A stretch of 64,000 nucleotides of DNA from Mycobacterium sp. OTB74 (GTDB lineage: Bacteria; Actinomycetota; Actinomycetes; Mycobacteriales; Mycobacteriaceae), in NCBI RefSeq assembly GCF_029892685.1, contig NZ_JARXVD010000011.1, positions 1 through 64,000 of the forward strand, given 5' to 3'. Below the pieces are notes generated by a model, which worked only from the letters and a program-made list of their open reading frames with translations, was not told where the DNA came from and made no database searches. Of this stretch, positions 1 to 11,094 are shown in pieces (position 1 is the first letter of the stretch; every line of letters starts with the position of its first letter). The translations under genes and the position numbers were made by a program.

Positions 1-2453
1 CCCCCGAACGGACACGCCACAAAACGCGACCCGGTCAACCCGGCCCGGCCGATATAGCCGACGCCCACCCCGCGCCCGGCCACATACAGCTCACCAACCA
101 CCCCCGCCGGCACCGGCCGCAACCACCTATCCAGCACGAACAACGCCGCACCCGGCACCGGCGCACCGATCGGCACCACCCCCGACCCCGCCACCAGCGG
201 CGCACTGATCGCCACACACATCGTCGTCTCGGTCGGGCCGTAGGCGTTGATCATCGTCCGCCCCGGCGCCCACCGATCCACCACCTCGGCCGGGCAGGCC
301 TCACCGGCCACCACCAACGCCACCGCACCCAAACCTTCAGGCGAGAGCGCCGCCACCGCAGACGGGGTCTGAGTGAGCACGCTGATCTGTTCAGCGACCA
401 GCAATGCGTGGAAATCCTCCGGCGAGCCCGCCACCGACTCGGGCACCACCACCACCCGTCCTCCGCGCAATAGGGCACCGAAAATCTCCCACGCCGAGAC
501 GTCGAAAGCCAAGGTATGACACAGCGGCCACACTCCCGCGGACGGCAGGCGGGCATCCAGTGTTGCCAGCAGTTGGGTCACGTTGTGGTGGCTGACGGCC
601 ACCCCCTTGGGCACCCCCGTCGTGCCCGAGGTGTAGATGACGTATGCGACCTCATCGGGGGCCGTCGCCGGCAATGCCGTGCTGGGCTGGGCGGCTACAG
701 CCGAGTCATTGACATCGATGACGGTCAGGTCGCACCCATCCAACCGCGACCGCAGCTCCGCAGTGGTCACCGCAGCGATCGGCGCGGCATCATCGACCAT
801 GAACCCGATCCGGGCCGCCGGGGCAGTTGGGTCGATCGGCACATACGCCGCCCCGGTTTTGAGCACCGCCAAAATCGCCACGATCGCCTCAGCGCACCGA
901 GAGAACAACACCGCCACACGCTCACCGGGGCCCGCACCATACCCAGTTAGCAAGTGCGCCAACCGATTCGACGCCTCATCGAGCTCGTGATACGTCATCG
1001 AGCGGCCGCCGAAGCTCAGCGCCACCCCCTCAGGGGAGCACTGCACATGTTCGGCGAACAGCACCGGAATCGACACCGACGTGCTCACCGGCTCGGACAA
1101 CACCGCCCGGTTACCGAGCTCATCCAGCCGGGCGTGCTCACCGACATCCAACACATCCACCGACGACAACAACCGCCCCGGATCACCCGTCAGCGCCACC
1201 AACACCCGCCGCAACCGCGCGGCCAAATCAGAGACGTCAAAATTCGATAATGGCTGCCCAGCGCCCGCCGTGCTGAGAAAGAGCTGGTCACCGACGCCAG
1301 AAAAAATCAACCCAAAGCCGCTCCCGAGGCCAGCATTGGTCAATGACGCGGATGCCGCGACACCACCGAAATTCACAGTAAACGTAGACGGGAGGAAATT
1401 AACGTTCACCCGGTCGGCTGGCTGCCCTGCGCCGCGAGGGTGGGCTTTATTCTCAAGGGCACGCACCGGAAACCGCTGATGCTGCAGCGCTTCTCGTATT
1501 CGGGTGTCAACATGCTCACAAAACCCGGCCACCGAAGATCCCGGTGAAACCCTCAACACCAACGGCACAACCCCAGCAATCATCCCGGGAAGGGTTTTTG
1601 ACTCCGGACCTACTCGCCGGCTGACCGGGAAGTCGAGCACCACATCTGATGAATCCTCAGCGGACCATCCACGCACCAACAGTGCGCACGCCGCTGTGAC
1701 AATCGATGATCGAGGCACGTTCCACACTTGGGATAACTCGTCAACTCGGCGAAGGACCACAGGGTCCAATTGCACCGGACCAGACGGCCAATCCGGATCC
1801 CGCTCGCTCGCGGCTTGGGGCAACCGATATTGCGGGCCGCCTTGCGATGGAATGTTGCGGCTCCAGTATGTTTGATCTTTCAGATAATCGGTCGACGCTT
1901 CGTATTCCAACTCGCAGTCAACCAAGTCCTGCAACGAGCCGAAGACAGCAGGAGGAATGGGCGCGCCAGAAACAATCGCAGAGTAGACAGTCACAATCCG
2001 ATGGCCAACCAACGCGATGCCTGTTCCGTCTATTACTATGTGATGGCAGCACCCGAATAAGTAAAATTCATCCAGCCGTGTTCGAAATAACGCAAATTTA
2101 AACAGCGGACCGGTCAGCGACATCGGCGTGCGTTGGATCGATAAAGCTATCCCACGGGCTTCCTGCACGGGATGGCGCGAGCCGCTCAGGTCATAAGAGG
2201 CCAGCTCGACATCCGGGTAATCAATCGCCCTTTGGAAAACCTGGCCATCCAGCTCAAAGAAAGTGGCTCTGACTGGTTCTGCCTCTTGCAGCGCTCGGCG
2301 GATCGCCCACTCAAGGGCGTCACGTTGTACCCTACCTTCGATTCTCACGAAGAGGCCAAGCTGCCACTCCGTATCAGAGTGACCTGTTTCCTGCGCAAGC
2401 CATATGTCTAGCTGTCCGCGCGTCAGCGGAAGTTCCTGGTTGACAGTCTCCAT
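1..2453 (-). CDS. Non-ribosomal peptide synthetase, N-terminal part (C-A), runs off left edge
   Basis: The frame is open from an ATG at 2453 to the window edge (817 codons seen). The first ~430 residues are a condensation domain: the opening [12 protein letters not shown] is typical, and the catalytic HHxxxDG motif reads CCHHIVIDG. An adenylation domain follows, with core motifs [31 protein letters not shown] and GELYVAGRG. Aligning by eye to GrsA PheA gives the pocket residues D-V-W-T-V-A-A-M-C, close to the Phe codes (DAWTIAAIC). A C domain at the very start suits lipo-initiation, where a fatty acid joins the first residue. A strong purine-rich RBS (GGGGGAG) precedes the ATG, and mbtH lies 30 bp upstream. 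With the nearby mmpS/mmpL genes this resembles mps1 of glycopeptidolipid loci, whose first residue is D-Phe. The identification as mps1 is inference because the downstream modules are not visible. Confidence 0.9.
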   Translation of the reverse strand, partial: METVNQELPLTRGQLDIWLAQETGHSDTEWQLGLFVRIEGRVQRDALEWAIRRALQEAEPVRATFFELDGQVFQRAIDYPDVELASYDLSGSRHPVQEARGIALSIQRTPMSLTGPLFKFALFRTRLDEFYLFGCCHHIVIDGTGIALVGHRIVTVYSAIVSGAPIPPAVFGSLQDLVDCELEYEASTDYLKDQTYWSRNIPSQGGPQYRLPQAASERDPDWPSGPVQLDPVVLRRVDELSQVWNVPRSSIVTAACALLVRGWSAEDSSDVVLDFPVSRRVGPESKTLPGMIAGVVPLVLRVSPGSSVAGFCEHVDTRIREALQHQRFPVRALENKAHPRGAGQPADRVNVNFLPSTFTVNFGGVAASASLTNAGLGSGFGLIFSGVGDQLFLSTAGAGQPLSNFDVSDLAARLRRVLVALTGDPGRLLSSVDVLDVGEHARLDELGNRAVLSEPVSTSVSIPVLFAEHVQCSPEGVALSFGGRSMTYHELDEASNRLAHLLTGYGAGPGERVAVLFSRCAEAIVAILAVLKTGAAYVPIDPTAPAARIGFMVDDAAPIAAVTTAELRSRLDGCDLTVIDVNDSAVAAQPSTALPATAPDEVAYVIYTSGTTGVPKGVAVSHHNVTQLLATLDARLPSAGVWPLCHTLAFDVSAWEIFGALLRGGRVVVVPESVAGSPEDFHALLVAEQISVLTQTPSAVAALSPEGLGAVALVVAGEACPAEVVDRWAPGRTMINAYGPTETTMCVAISAPLVAGSGVVPIGAPVPGAALFVLDRWLRPVPAGVVGELYVAGRGVGVGYIGRAGLTGSRFVACPFG

Positions 2454-2480
2454 CCGACTCCCCCTCTCCAGCAGGCTTAC

Positions 2481-2524
2481 GTGTCAACCCTCCTGTGCAG
2501 CCGTGTCAACCCTCCCGTGCAGCC
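2481..2524. repeat. 22-bp tandem duplication at the 3' end of mbtH
   Basis: Two adjacent 22-bp units (2481-2502 and 2503-2524) differ at one base. They span the last codons and stop of mbtH and part of the spacer to the NRPS. Because 22 is not a multiple of 3, the duplication shifts frame and changes the mbtH C-terminal tail. Confidence 0.85.
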
Positions 2525-2738
2525 TCTCGCGCAGACTCTTCGGGCGTATATCGGTCCAATTCTGCTCTATGTAGTCCAGACACGCAGCGCGGTCCGCTTC
2601 GCCGTAGGCAACCCGCCAACCGGCGGGAATATCGGCAAACGTCGGCCACAGGCTGTGTTGCTCCTCGTCATTCACCAAGACAAGAAAGCTGCTACTGTCA
2701 TCGTCGAACGGATTGATGCTCAACGGTTCTCCAATCAT
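2484..2738 (-). CDS. mbtH: MbtH-family NRPS accessory protein
   Basis: An 84-residue MbtH-like protein. It carries the family signature: NPFDDD near residue 9, [17 protein letters not shown], and [18 protein letters not shown]. MbtH proteins bind NRPS adenylation domains in the cytosol and are needed for their folding and activity. The gene precedes the NRPS on the same strand with 30 bp between them, so the two are almost certainly co-transcribed. The last ~10 residues are encoded by a 22-bp tandem duplication, so the C-terminal tail after the conserved region differs from that of an unduplicated gene. All conserved core residues are present. Confidence 0.93.
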   Translation of the reverse strand: MIGEPLSINPFDDDSSSFLVLVNDEEQHSLWPTFADIPAGWRVAYGEADRAACLDYIEQNWTDIRPKSLRERLHGRVDTAAQEG

Positions 2739-2877
2739 CTAGTCGGCATGAGTGGAAACATTCCCAACGATACTGGCATTTGCCGGGTCGGTCCGGCGTT
2801 TCACCAAACCTGCAGATAACCCTGGCCTCGCCCCAGCGTCTTGGACGCTGAGTCCGAGGGAAGCGGGACGCGGCCGC

Positions 2878-2985
2878 GCTCTACCGATACACCGAGGGAG
2901 CGACGATCACTGCGATCGCGGCCGAGTTGGGTTGCAGTGACACGACTCTGGCGGCGTGGTCCAAAGCCGTCGAGGTGCCGATCCA
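2878..2985 (+). pseudogene. IS3-family OrfA fragment (HTH part)
   Basis: The plus strand encodes a short stretch like the N-terminal helix-turn-helix of IS3 OrfA proteins (EGATITAIAAELGCSDTTL, then AAWSKA). No start or continuing frame is present, and the reading frame stops shortly after. It is a decayed transposase fragment in the 1.4-kb gene-free interval between mbtH and mmpS. Confidence 0.6.
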
Positions 2986-3079
2986 GCACCGTAACCCGCC
3001 CATACGCTTGGCCTGACGCGGCGTCCGAAGCTCCCGAGCAAGAGCTTGCCCGGTTGCCGGCCCAGAACTGGGAGTTGCG

Positions 3080-3193
3080 GGGACGGTCATCACCGAACGG
3101 ATGCCCGCGACGCCCTTCTTTGCAGGGCAGCAGCCCCGAAATCAACTCCCACTGAGCGTCATTGCAGAACCGGAACCGCGAAACCGTCGTCAC
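3080..3193 (-). pseudogene. IS5-type transposase N-terminal fragment
   Basis: About 38 residues on the minus strand (DAQWELISGLLP, then GRRGHPFGDDRP) match the conserved N-terminus of IS5-family DDE transposases. After that the frame bears no transposase similarity that I can recognise. It is a truncated remnant sitting between two IS3 fragments. Confidence 0.6.
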
Positions 3194-3335
3194 CTCGACA
3201 GCATTGCCTCAAAACGCGAACTGATATGGGAGACACGCCCTAGGCGAGGTCGTCCAATTTGCGCATTCGTAAATTCATGCGTGGGACAACGGCGCCGAGC
3301 TCAGAGTCGCCAGGAACGCCCCTGACGACGCCCTC

Positions 3336-3830
3336 GCCGAGCTTAACCCGCAGTCGCACACCGGGGACAGCACCTACGGTGCGCCGCGAATCACCGCAGA
3401 GTTCACTGATGGCGTGCCCGAGGAGGATTGGGTGAATCAGCACCGGGTGCACAGGTGGCCGACCTGCTCCGACGCGACTTTCCGTCCACGCCGGACACGA
3501 AGTACGTCGGTGACACCAGCTACCCTGCCGCCGGCCACGGGCGCCAACCTGTATCCGGCCAAGGTGATTCATTGCTACTCGCGGCGGCCAGCGGGGTGCG
3601 CGATTGCCGAGCACACGCGCACCGAACTCGTCGCGGACGCGATATTCCAAAGCGACCACGAATCCCATTACACGTCAAACAATTTGGCGATGCTACGTAC
3701 AGAGCTCGGGGCCATCGAGTCGACGCGTGCGGTCGGTACCAGTGTCGCCAATGAGCGCCCCCACCTACAAGAGGAACCCGACACCAGCTACCCACCCCGA
3801 AGCGGCGAAACCACAAATCCCGTGTCATTA
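3336..3830 (+). pseudogene. Degenerate IS3-family OrfB transposase
   Basis: Pieces of an IS3 OrfB integrase core appear in order but in shifting frames: STYGAPRITAEFTDGVPE near 3370, then LLRRDF and DTKYVGD near 3470-3510, then AIAEHTRTELVADA and SDHESHYTS near 3600-3690, then AVGTS near 3730. Several frameshifts and substitutions make it non-functional. It may belong with the OrfA fragment at 2878, with the IS5 piece between them. Confidence 0.65.
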
Positions 3831-3980
3831 CATAGGGTTCAGGACCCGTCGCACCGAAACAACGGTGCGGTCAGGCGACGCATGGCCTGGAGGCCACGTT
3901 CGGCCGTGCCGCCAGAATGTCGTAGAACGGCGCTCGGTCGTCAGATCCGGTTTCGCTGAACGGATTCGGAGAGTTGACCG

Positions 3981-4024
3981 ACTCGGGTAGCATTGCGATC
4001 TCACTCGGGTAGCATTGCGATCTC
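3981..4024. repeat. Perfect 22-bp tandem repeat upstream of mmpS
   Basis: Two identical adjacent 22-bp units, 3981-4002 and 4003-4024, each beginning ACTCGGGTAGC. They lie about 190 bp upstream of the mmpS start, in sequence with no supportable gene (3830-4217), and could fall in the mmpS-mmpL promoter region. Confidence 0.85.
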
Positions 4025-4217
4025 ATATGACATTGGGCACGAGCCGATACGGAGGCCACCGGCATGGTCTACTCAGCAAAATCGGGTTCCGCTACCCCTA
4101 GGCCGCCCCGAGCTTGCGGTGACCGTCGCACGGCCCGACGGGCCGAACTCACCGGATCCGAGGGCGGCCGTCTAGCGTGCCGCGGCCGACGTGTAGTTGC
4201 ATGGTCGAACGGCTGAC

Positions 4218-4685
4218 ATGGCGCCGCGTGTCGATACATGGCGACGATTAACGATTTTCGGAATCCTGAAGCGGCTGTGGATTCCGCTACTCGTACTGGT
4301 GGTGATCGGTGCTGGAGGATTCACCGTGTCGCGGCTACACGGCATCTTCGGCTCTGAGAAACGCCCCTCTTATGCCGACACCAAAATCAACGACACCCAA
4401 CCTTTCAACCCCAGACACCTGACGTACGAGGTCTTCGGACCACCAGGGACCGTGGCCACCATCAGCTATTTCGACGTCAATGCTGCACCGCAGCATATTC
4501 AGGGAGCAAGCCTGCCATGGTCTTTGCAATTCGCGATCACCGTGACGTCGGCGATGGGAAGTGTCGTGGCGCAGGGCGATAGTGACAGCATCGGCTGCCG
4601 CATCATCGTGGACGATGAGGTCAAAGCCGAGAAAATTTCTAACGAGGTGAACGCCTTTACTTCCTGCCTGCTGAAGGCCGCATGA
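4218..4685 (+). CDS. MmpS-family membrane protein
   Basis: A small accessory protein of an MmpL transporter. From the ATG at 4218 it has 155 residues; an in-frame TTG at 4197 would add seven, and neither has an obvious RBS. One transmembrane helix ([16 protein letters not shown]) lies about 25 residues in, followed by an exported domain with the MmpS-type pattern [17 protein letters not shown] and two cysteines (one in SIGCRI, one in TSCLL) placed for the usual disulfide. MmpS proteins assist MmpL lipid or siderophore export. The stop overlaps the next mmpL start (ATGA), indicating translational coupling. Its partners in GPL loci are MmpS4 with MmpL4a and MmpL4b, and the arrangement here is the same. 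Confidence 0.9.
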   Translation: MAPRVDTWRRLTIFGILKRLWIPLLVLVVIGAGGFTVSRLHGIFGSEKRPSYADTKINDTQPFNPRHLTYEVFGPPGTVATISYFDVNAAPQHIQGASLPWSLQFAITVTSAMGSVVAQGDSDSIGCRIIVDDEVKAEKISNEVNAFTSCLLKAA

Positions 4686-7546
4686 GCAACAAACAAGAAG
4701 GCGAAGAGCTCACCGCGCGACCATTTATGGCGCGGACGATCCATCGATTTTCGGCGCTAATCATCTTGGCGTGGTTGGCGATCGCCGTCATTCTGACTTA
4801 CCGCGTTCCATCGCTCGAGCAGGTGGAGGCAGAGCATTCACTTTCGCTGAGTCCGCTGGATGCGCCATCGGTCCACGCGATGCAGCGGGTGAGCCACGAT
4901 TTCAAGGAAGCCAATTCCGACAATGTGGCGGTGATCTTCCTAGAGGGTGAGCAACCCTTGGGCGACGCTGCTCACAAATACTATGATGGTGTGATTCGTC
5001 AGCTGAAAGACGATCCCGCGCATGTGCAACAAGTCCATGATTTTTGGGGGGATCCACTCACGGCGGGCGCCGCGCAAAGCGCCGATGGCAAGGCCGCGTA
5101 TGTTCAAGTGAACATCCTTGGTCAGTCCGGCGACGCTTTGGGGATCGCATCGGTTAGAGCAGTCCAGGACGTCGTGAAGCGTACGCCACCGCCACCGGGG
5201 GTCAAGGCGTATGTCACCGGTCCGGCGGCAATCGCCGCGGATTTCGGCGCTAGCGGCAACAGAACGGTCTCTCTCATCTTAGCGGTGAGCATGATCGTGA
5301 TCTTCGTCATGTTGCTCCTCGTCTTCCGATCGGTTTTCAGCGCTGTTGTTTTGTTGGTGATGGTCGGCATTCAATTGCAGGTGGCCCGAGGAATCGTCGC
5401 GTTCCTCGGCATGCACGAGATTGTTGGCCTTACCACATACGTCGTTAATCTATTGGTATCCGTCGGGATCGCGGCTGGAACGGACTACGGGATATTCTTC
5501 TGGGGTCGGTATCAAGAGGCACGTCAAGCCGGCGAGGATCGGGAAACGGCATTCTTCACGACCTACAGCGGTGTCGCTAAGGTTGTATTCGCGTCCGGTC
5601 TGACGATCGCCGGGGCAATCTTCTGCCTCAGCTTTACCCGTCTGCCTTATTTCCAGCCACTGGGCCTCCCTGGCGCGGTGGGCATATTGGTCGCGGTGGC
5701 AGTGGCCCTCACGCTAATTCCGGCAGTTCTGGCCACCGGCAGCCGTTTCGGTTTGTTCGAGTCCAAGCGACCGATCAAAACTCGTAGGTGGCGGCGGGTG
5801 GGCACGGCGACGGTTCGATGGCCCGCGCCCATTCTTGCCGCGACATTGGCAATCGCGCTTATCGGCCTATTGACGCTGCCGGGATACCGACCCAGCTACA
5901 ACGACCAGAAGTTCATGCCCCAAGGTCTCCCCGCCACTGAGGGACTGGCAGTCGCTGGACGACATTTCCCCCAGTCGCGAGCGACGACGCCCGATATCCT
6001 GTTAATCGAAGCAGATCATGATATGCGCAATTCGGCAGATTTTCTTGTCTTGAACAAACTAGCAAAGGCCGTCTTCGCTGTTCCAGGCATTGCCGATGTA
6101 CAGGCTATAACTCGGCCCGAGGGAACACCGATCGCACATACTTCCCTACCGTTTATGATCAGTATGCAAAACGCCTCGCAAAAACTGTATCTGCCGTTTC
6201 AGTTTGACCGCATGAACGACATGCTCAAGCAGGCTGACGATATGACGAAAATGATCAATCTAATGCAGCGTATGTACGTCACGACGCAACAGATGGTCGA
6301 CACCACCCATCGAATGGTCAGGCAAACTCATGACCTGCAGGAGGTCACGTTTGAGTTGAGGGATCACATTTCGGATTTCGAAGATTTCTGGCGCCCACTA
6401 AAAAATTACCTCTACTGGGAGCCGCACTGCTTCGATATTCCCGTCTGCTGGTCGTTCAGATCCATATTTGACGGGCTGGACACTATCGACAAGATCGACG
6501 ACAGTACGGCGAAGCTCGTCCAAGACCTCGATCAATTGGATACGCTCATGCCGCAGCTGCTCATCCAGTTCCCAACGATGATCGCGACGATGCAGAACAC
6601 GCGGACCTTTATCCTAACTATGCACAACACCATGTCCGGCACCTTCGCCCAGATGAACGACTCAATCGCGGACCCCAGCGCCATGGGGAGGGATTTCGAC
6701 GCCGCCAAAAACGACGATTCCTTCTACCTACCGCCGGAGGCGCTCAACAACGCGGATTTTCAGCGCATCATGAAAATCTTCCTGTCACCGGACGGGAAAG
6801 CCGCGCGTATGCTGATTTCGCAAAGGGGCGATCCCGCGACCCCCGAGGGCATCGCGCGGGTCGACCCGATAAAGACCGCGGCCGAGGAGGCGCTTAAGGG
6901 AACTCCGCTAGAAAGCGCCAAGATCTACCTCGCCGGCACCGCAGCGACGACGAAAGACTTGGTGGACGGATCCAAATACGATCTGTTGATCGCCGGAGTC
7001 GCTGCGCTCTGTCTTATTTTCATCATCATGGTCATCATGACGCGAAGCTTTGTCGCCGCGCTGTTTATCGTGGGTACGGTGACACTTTCGCTTGGCGCGT
7101 CCTTCGGCCTGTCCGTGCTCGTCTGGCAGTATCTTCTCGGCATACAAATACACTGGGTAGTATTGGCGATGACCGTCATCCTCCTTTTGGCGGTCGGGTC
7201 TGACTACAATCTGTTGTTGGTATCCCGGATGAAAGAGGAAATAGGCGCCGGAATAAACACGGGCATCATCCGGGCAATGGGCGGTACCGGGAGAGTCGTG
7301 ACGGCTGCTGGTCTGGTGTTCGCGTTCACCATGGGATCCATGGCGGTCAGCGACCTGCTCAGTCTCAGTCAGGTGGGTACCACCATCGGCCTCGGTGTGT
7401 TGTTCGACACGTTGGTGGTGCGCGCGTTCATGACGCCTTCGATCGCCGCGCTGTTAGGTCGCTGGTTCTGGTGGCCGCAGCGAGTGCGCACCCGCCCCGC
7501 CGGTGGACCCCGTCCGCTGGTACGGGCCTTGTTGATGAGGGACTAG
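4682..7546 (+). CDS. MmpL-family RND transporter (MmpL4a-like)
   Basis: A 954-residue inner-membrane transporter with 12 predicted helices in the RND layout: TM1 near residue 25, a periplasmic domain, TM2-6 near 190-365, a second periplasmic domain, then TM7-12 near 765-930. The proton-relay Asp-Tyr pairs are intact, [16 protein letters not shown] near residue 267 and [11 protein letters not shown] near 839. The second periplasmic domain is rich in helix-forming residues (roughly 500-680, coiled-coil-like) and contains the cysteine pair motif [11 protein letters not shown] found in MmpL4/5-type proteins. It is coupled to mmpS by ATGA overlap and followed by a paralogue 10 bp downstream. The likely role is export of the lipopeptide made by the adjacent NRPS; this is inferred from context. 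Confidence 0.93.
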   Translation: MSNKQEGEELTARPFMARTIHRFSALIILAWLAIAVILTYRVPSLEQVEAEHSLSLSPLDAPSVHAMQRVSHDFKEANSDNVAVIFLEGEQPLGDAAHKYYDGVIRQLKDDPAHVQQVHDFWGDPLTAGAAQSADGKAAYVQVNILGQSGDALGIASVRAVQDVVKRTPPPPGVKAYVTGPAAIAADFGASGNRTVSLILAVSMIVIFVMLLLVFRSVFSAVVLLVMVGIQLQVARGIVAFLGMHEIVGLTTYVVNLLVSVGIAAGTDYGIFFWGRYQEARQAGEDRETAFFTTYSGVAKVVFASGLTIAGAIFCLSFTRLPYFQPLGLPGAVGILVAVAVALTLIPAVLATGSRFGLFESKRPIKTRRWRRVGTATVRWPAPILAATLAIALIGLLTLPGYRPSYNDQKFMPQGLPATEGLAVAGRHFPQSRATTPDILLIEADHDMRNSADFLVLNKLAKAVFAVPGIADVQAITRPEGTPIAHTSLPFMISMQNASQKLYLPFQFDRMNDMLKQADDMTKMINLMQRMYVTTQQMVDTTHRMVRQTHDLQEVTFELRDHISDFEDFWRPLKNYLYWEPHCFDIPVCWSFRSIFDGLDTIDKIDDSTAKLVQDLDQLDTLMPQLLIQFPTMIATMQNTRTFILTMHNTMSGTFAQMNDSIADPSAMGRDFDAAKNDDSFYLPPEALNNADFQRIMKIFLSPDGKAARMLISQRGDPATPEGIARVDPIKTAAEEALKGTPLESAKIYLAGTAATTKDLVDGSKYDLLIAGVAALCLIFIIMVIMTRSFVAALFIVGTVTLSLGASFGLSVLVWQYLLGIQIHWVVLAMTVILLLAVGSDYNLLLVSRMKEEIGAGINTGIIRAMGGTGRVVTAAGLVFAFTMGSMAVSDLLSLSQVGTTIGLGVLFDTLVVRAFMTPSIAALLGRWFWWPQRVRTRPAGGPRPLVRALLMRD

Positions 7547-7556
7547 CGAAGGCTGC

Positions 7557-10499
7557 ATGAGTACCGAACCCCCCCGGCCGCCCCTCATGGCGCGGACAAT
7601 TCGCAGATTTTCGCTACTCATCATCCTGGCTTGGCTGGGGTTCATCGTGATCGCCAACCTCGCATCCGTCGGCTGGAACTGGGCAGCGACAATTCCATCG
7701 CTGGAGCGGGTCGGGCAACAGCATTCCGTATCGCTGATGCCCAACGATGCGCCGTCGGCGCAAGCCCTGACCCACATGGGCAAGGTCTTCAAGGAAGCCG
7801 ATTCGGATAGCTCCGCGATGATCATCCTGGAAGGGCAGCAGCCGCTCGGGGACGATGCTCACCACTATTACGCCGGGCTGGTTCGTGAGTTAAGAAACGA
7901 TCCGAAGCATGTGGAGCACGTGCAGGACTTGTGGGGGGATCGACTCACGGCGTCGAGCGTACAAAGCCCCGACGGCAAGGCTGCATATGTGCAACTGAAT
8001 TTGGCCGGCAACCAAGGCACGACCTTTGGGGACCAATCAGTGGCCGCGGTCCGGAATATCGTGGACCGGATGTCGCCGCCGCCCGGGGTCAAAGCCTATG
8101 TCACCGGCCAGGCGCCGCTCACTTCGGATATGCAACACAGTGGCAACAATTCCATTCTGAAGATGACTGTAGTAACCGTTGCGATCATCGTCATGATGCT
8201 GCTCTTCGTGTACCGTTCGATCGCCACGGTAATCCTGCTGTTGGCCATGGTTGGCGTCGAATTGGCAGCGGCCCGGGGAACCGTTGCGTTTCTGGGCCAC
8301 AACGATCTTCTCGTACTCTCGACGTTCGGCATCAACATGCTGGTTTTCCTCAGCATCGCGGCCGGAACCGATTACGGGATATTCTTCTTCGGTCGATATC
8401 AAGAGGCTCGTCAGGCCGGCGAGGATCCGGAATCGGCCTACTTCACTACGTTTCGCGGGGTCGCTCGCGTTGTATTGGCGTCCGGCCTCACGATCGCCGG
8501 GGCAATCTTCTGCCTGAGCTTTACCCGTCTCCCCTACTTCCAGACCATGGGCATCTCGTGCGCAGTCGGCATGCTCGCTGCAGTGGCAGTCGCGGTGACG
8601 TTGGTTCCTGCAGGGATTGTCGTGGCCAGCCGATTTGGACTATTGGAGCCCAAACGTCAGTTGCGAGTTAAAAGATGGCGCGGGATCGGCACCGCGGTCG
8701 TCCGCTGGCCCGCGCCCATTCTTGCTGCCGCTTGCGCGATCGCACTCGTCGGTCTTCTGACACTGCCGGGGTACAAAACGAGCTACAATGACCGGCTCTA
8801 CATACCCAAGGACATTCCAGCCAATTTAGGGTATGCGGCCGCTGAACGTCACTTCTCCCAGGCGCGAATGATGCCGGACATTCTGATGATCGAGGCCGAT
8901 CACGATATGCGCAATCCGGCAGACTTTCTGGTACTGAATAAACTAGCAAAGGCAGTTTTCCGGGTGCGAGGAATTTCTAGGGTGCAGGGAATAACTCGGC
9001 CTGAGGGAACACCGATTGACCGCACTTCGATACCGTTTATGCTCAGCTTGCAAAGCGCTGGCCAGACACAAACAATGCAGTTCCAGAAAGAACGCATGAA
9101 TGACATGCTCAAGATGGCCGACGATATGACAACAATGACCGGCGTAATGCAGCACATGTACGAAGTGATGCAAAAGATGAGGGACACGACTCATCGCACC
9201 GTCGTCCAAACGCATGACCTGCAGGCGAGCGTGGAAGAGGTAAGAGATCAGATTGCCGATTTCGATGACTTCTGGCGGCCCCTCCGCAATTACCTCTACT
9301 GGGAGCCGCAGTGCGCCGATATTCCCGTCTGCTGGGCGTACAGAGCCTTATTTGACGGGCTGGACGATACCGACAACGTCAGCGATATTCTGCAGGCTCT
9401 CGGCAAAACCATGGATCGGTTGGATGTGATCTTTCCGCAGTTGGTTGCCCAGTTCCCGCAGATGATCGCCTTCACGCAGACCATGCGGACCATGATGCTG
9501 ACCATGCATAACACCATGTCTGGCACCTTCGCCCAGATGGACGAGACGAGCCATTACGCCACCGCCATGGGGCAGGCTTTCGACGCCGCCAAAAACGACG
9601 ATTCCTTCTACCTGCCGCCAGAGGTTTTCAAGAACCCGGACTTCCAGCGCGCGATGAAGTTCTTCCTGTCCCCGGATGGGAAAGCGGCACGATTCATCAT
9701 CTCGCATAACGGCGATCCCGCGACGCCCGAGGGCATAGCGCGTATCGACCAGATAAAGACGGCGGGCGAGGAGGCGCTCAAGGGGACACCTCTAGTGAAC
9801 GCCAAGATCTATGTTGGTGGCACCGCGTCGACCGCGAAGGACTGGCAAGACGGATCCAAATACGATCTCTTGATCGCGGGAATCGCTGCGCTCTCCCTTA
9901 TTTTCATCATCATGCTCATCATGACGCGAGGTTTTATTGCTGCCCTGGTTATCGTTGGTACAGTGGCACTTTCGTTGGGCGCATCGTTTGGGCTGTCGGT
10001 ACTGGTCTGGCAATATATCTTGGGTATCAATTTGCATTGGATGGTACTTGCGTTCTCTGTGATCATCCTTTTGGCGGTCGGGTCTGATTACAACTTGCTG
10101 CTGGTATCGCGAATGAAAGAGGAAATAGGCGCCGGGATAAACACGGGCATCATCCGCGCGATGGGCGGTACCGGCAAGGTCGTCACGACGGCAGGGTTGG
10201 TGTTCGCGATCACTATGGCCTCGATGGTGGTCAGCGATTTGCGCATCATCGGTCAGATCGGTACCACCATCGGCCTGGGCCTGTTGTTCGACACGTTGGT
10301 CGTGCGTGCGTTCATGACGCCGTCCATCGCCGCGCTGCTCGGACGTTGGTTCTGGTGGCCACAACGAGTCCGCCCCCGCCCCGCCAGTGCCCTCCTTCAG
10401 CCGTCAGGGCCCCGTCCGCTGGTACGGTCCCTGCCGCTAGGGGACGAGTACCGCGACGACGACGCAGGCACAACCGAGCTCCCGAGGCCGTCCGTCTAG
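7557..10499 (+). CDS. MmpL-family RND transporter (MmpL4b-like)
   Basis: A 980-residue paralogue of the preceding protein with the same architecture. [16 protein letters not shown] is near residue 270 and [11 protein letters not shown] near 842. The helical second periplasmic domain has the [11 protein letters not shown] cysteine pair and the same [12 protein letters not shown] segment. The tail after [10 protein letters not shown] is longer and acidic. It starts 10 bp after the first mmpL stop and is the third gene of the mmpS-mmpL-mmpL operon. In GPL producers both MmpL4a and MmpL4b are required for export, so a heteromeric or paired exporter is the natural reading. What follows on the plus strand (10500 onward) is IS debris, so the operon ends here. 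Confidence 0.93.
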   Translation: MSTEPPRPPLMARTIRRFSLLIILAWLGFIVIANLASVGWNWAATIPSLERVGQQHSVSLMPNDAPSAQALTHMGKVFKEADSDSSAMIILEGQQPLGDDAHHYYAGLVRELRNDPKHVEHVQDLWGDRLTASSVQSPDGKAAYVQLNLAGNQGTTFGDQSVAAVRNIVDRMSPPPGVKAYVTGQAPLTSDMQHSGNNSILKMTVVTVAIIVMMLLFVYRSIATVILLLAMVGVELAAARGTVAFLGHNDLLVLSTFGINMLVFLSIAAGTDYGIFFFGRYQEARQAGEDPESAYFTTFRGVARVVLASGLTIAGAIFCLSFTRLPYFQTMGISCAVGMLAAVAVAVTLVPAGIVVASRFGLLEPKRQLRVKRWRGIGTAVVRWPAPILAAACAIALVGLLTLPGYKTSYNDRLYIPKDIPANLGYAAAERHFSQARMMPDILMIEADHDMRNPADFLVLNKLAKAVFRVRGISRVQGITRPEGTPIDRTSIPFMLSLQSAGQTQTMQFQKERMNDMLKMADDMTTMTGVMQHMYEVMQKMRDTTHRTVVQTHDLQASVEEVRDQIADFDDFWRPLRNYLYWEPQCADIPVCWAYRALFDGLDDTDNVSDILQALGKTMDRLDVIFPQLVAQFPQMIAFTQTMRTMMLTMHNTMSGTFAQMDETSHYATAMGQAFDAAKNDDSFYLPPEVFKNPDFQRAMKFFLSPDGKAARFIISHNGDPATPEGIARIDQIKTAGEEALKGTPLVNAKIYVGGTASTAKDWQDGSKYDLLIAGIAALSLIFIIMLIMTRGFIAALVIVGTVALSLGASFGLSVLVWQYILGINLHWMVLAFSVIILLAVGSDYNLLLVSRMKEEIGAGINTGIIRAMGGTGKVVTTAGLVFAITMASMVVSDLRIIGQIGTTIGLGLLFDTLVVRAFMTPSIAALLGRWFWWPQRVRPRPASALLQPSGPRPLVRSLPLGDEYRDDDAGTTELPRPSV

Positions 10500-10521
10500 C
10501 ACTGCAGCCGTAGATCGAGGG

Positions 10522-10749
10522 TCATCGATATTCACGCCGCCAGGAGGCGACAGTCGGACGCGGTAATTGGTGTCTTCGTCGCCATCGTGACAAGGCCGGC
10601 AGCGTTGCGATGGTGTAGTGGTTTGTCAGCTGCAGGGCGTCGAAGCGTCGCCGAAACTCGTTGACGGTCAACGTGATCAGCCCTGCCGGGGCGGGTGTCG
10701 CGTTCGATGCGCAGGCGACGGACAGGAATGCATGGGCGAGCACGGCCAA
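10522..10749 (-). pseudogene. C-terminal fragment of an IS701-like DDE transposase
   Basis: 75 residues on the minus strand resemble the C-terminus of actinobacterial transposases annotated as IS701/IS5-like: AVLAHAFLSV, then PAGLITLTVNEFRR, then LSRWRRRHQ. The N-terminal catalytic part is missing, so this is a remnant. It lies directly downstream of the mmpL operon, on the opposite strand. Confidence 0.55.
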
Positions 10750-10790
10750 CGTGGTCCAGCGGTGCCAGGACCTCTAGCGTCGGACCTGGT

Positions 10791-10930
10791 GCTGGCGTCT
10801 GGGGTGTGGGTCTACGTCGCGTTCGTCATCGACGTCTACGCCGGCGCGATCTTCGGGTGGACGCCTCGGGGTCCAAGCAGACCCGCTTCGTGGAATTAGC
10901 GATCCGTCAAACCGCCGCCACGACGTATCC
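10791..10930 (+). pseudogene. IS3-family OrfB fragment with frameshift
   Basis: The plus strand encodes WVYVAFVIDVYAGAIFGW in one frame and SKQTRFVELAIRQ in another, together the middle of an IS3 OrfB integrase core. A frameshift separates the two halves, and the DDE ends are missing. The rest of 10930-11094 holds nothing I can assign. Confidence 0.6.
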
Positions 10931-11094
10931 GCGCGGCTGACGTGCCAACCGTCGCTCTTATCGACGTCGGGATCGGTGGGCTTGTGGACGGAAGCTCGGG
11001 AAAGGTCCGTCGCTCAGAACGATGCTACGGTTGACGTGCAACGACAAGATGACCGCTGCTGCCAATCAGGCGATGTGTCGGAAAGTAGACGAGA

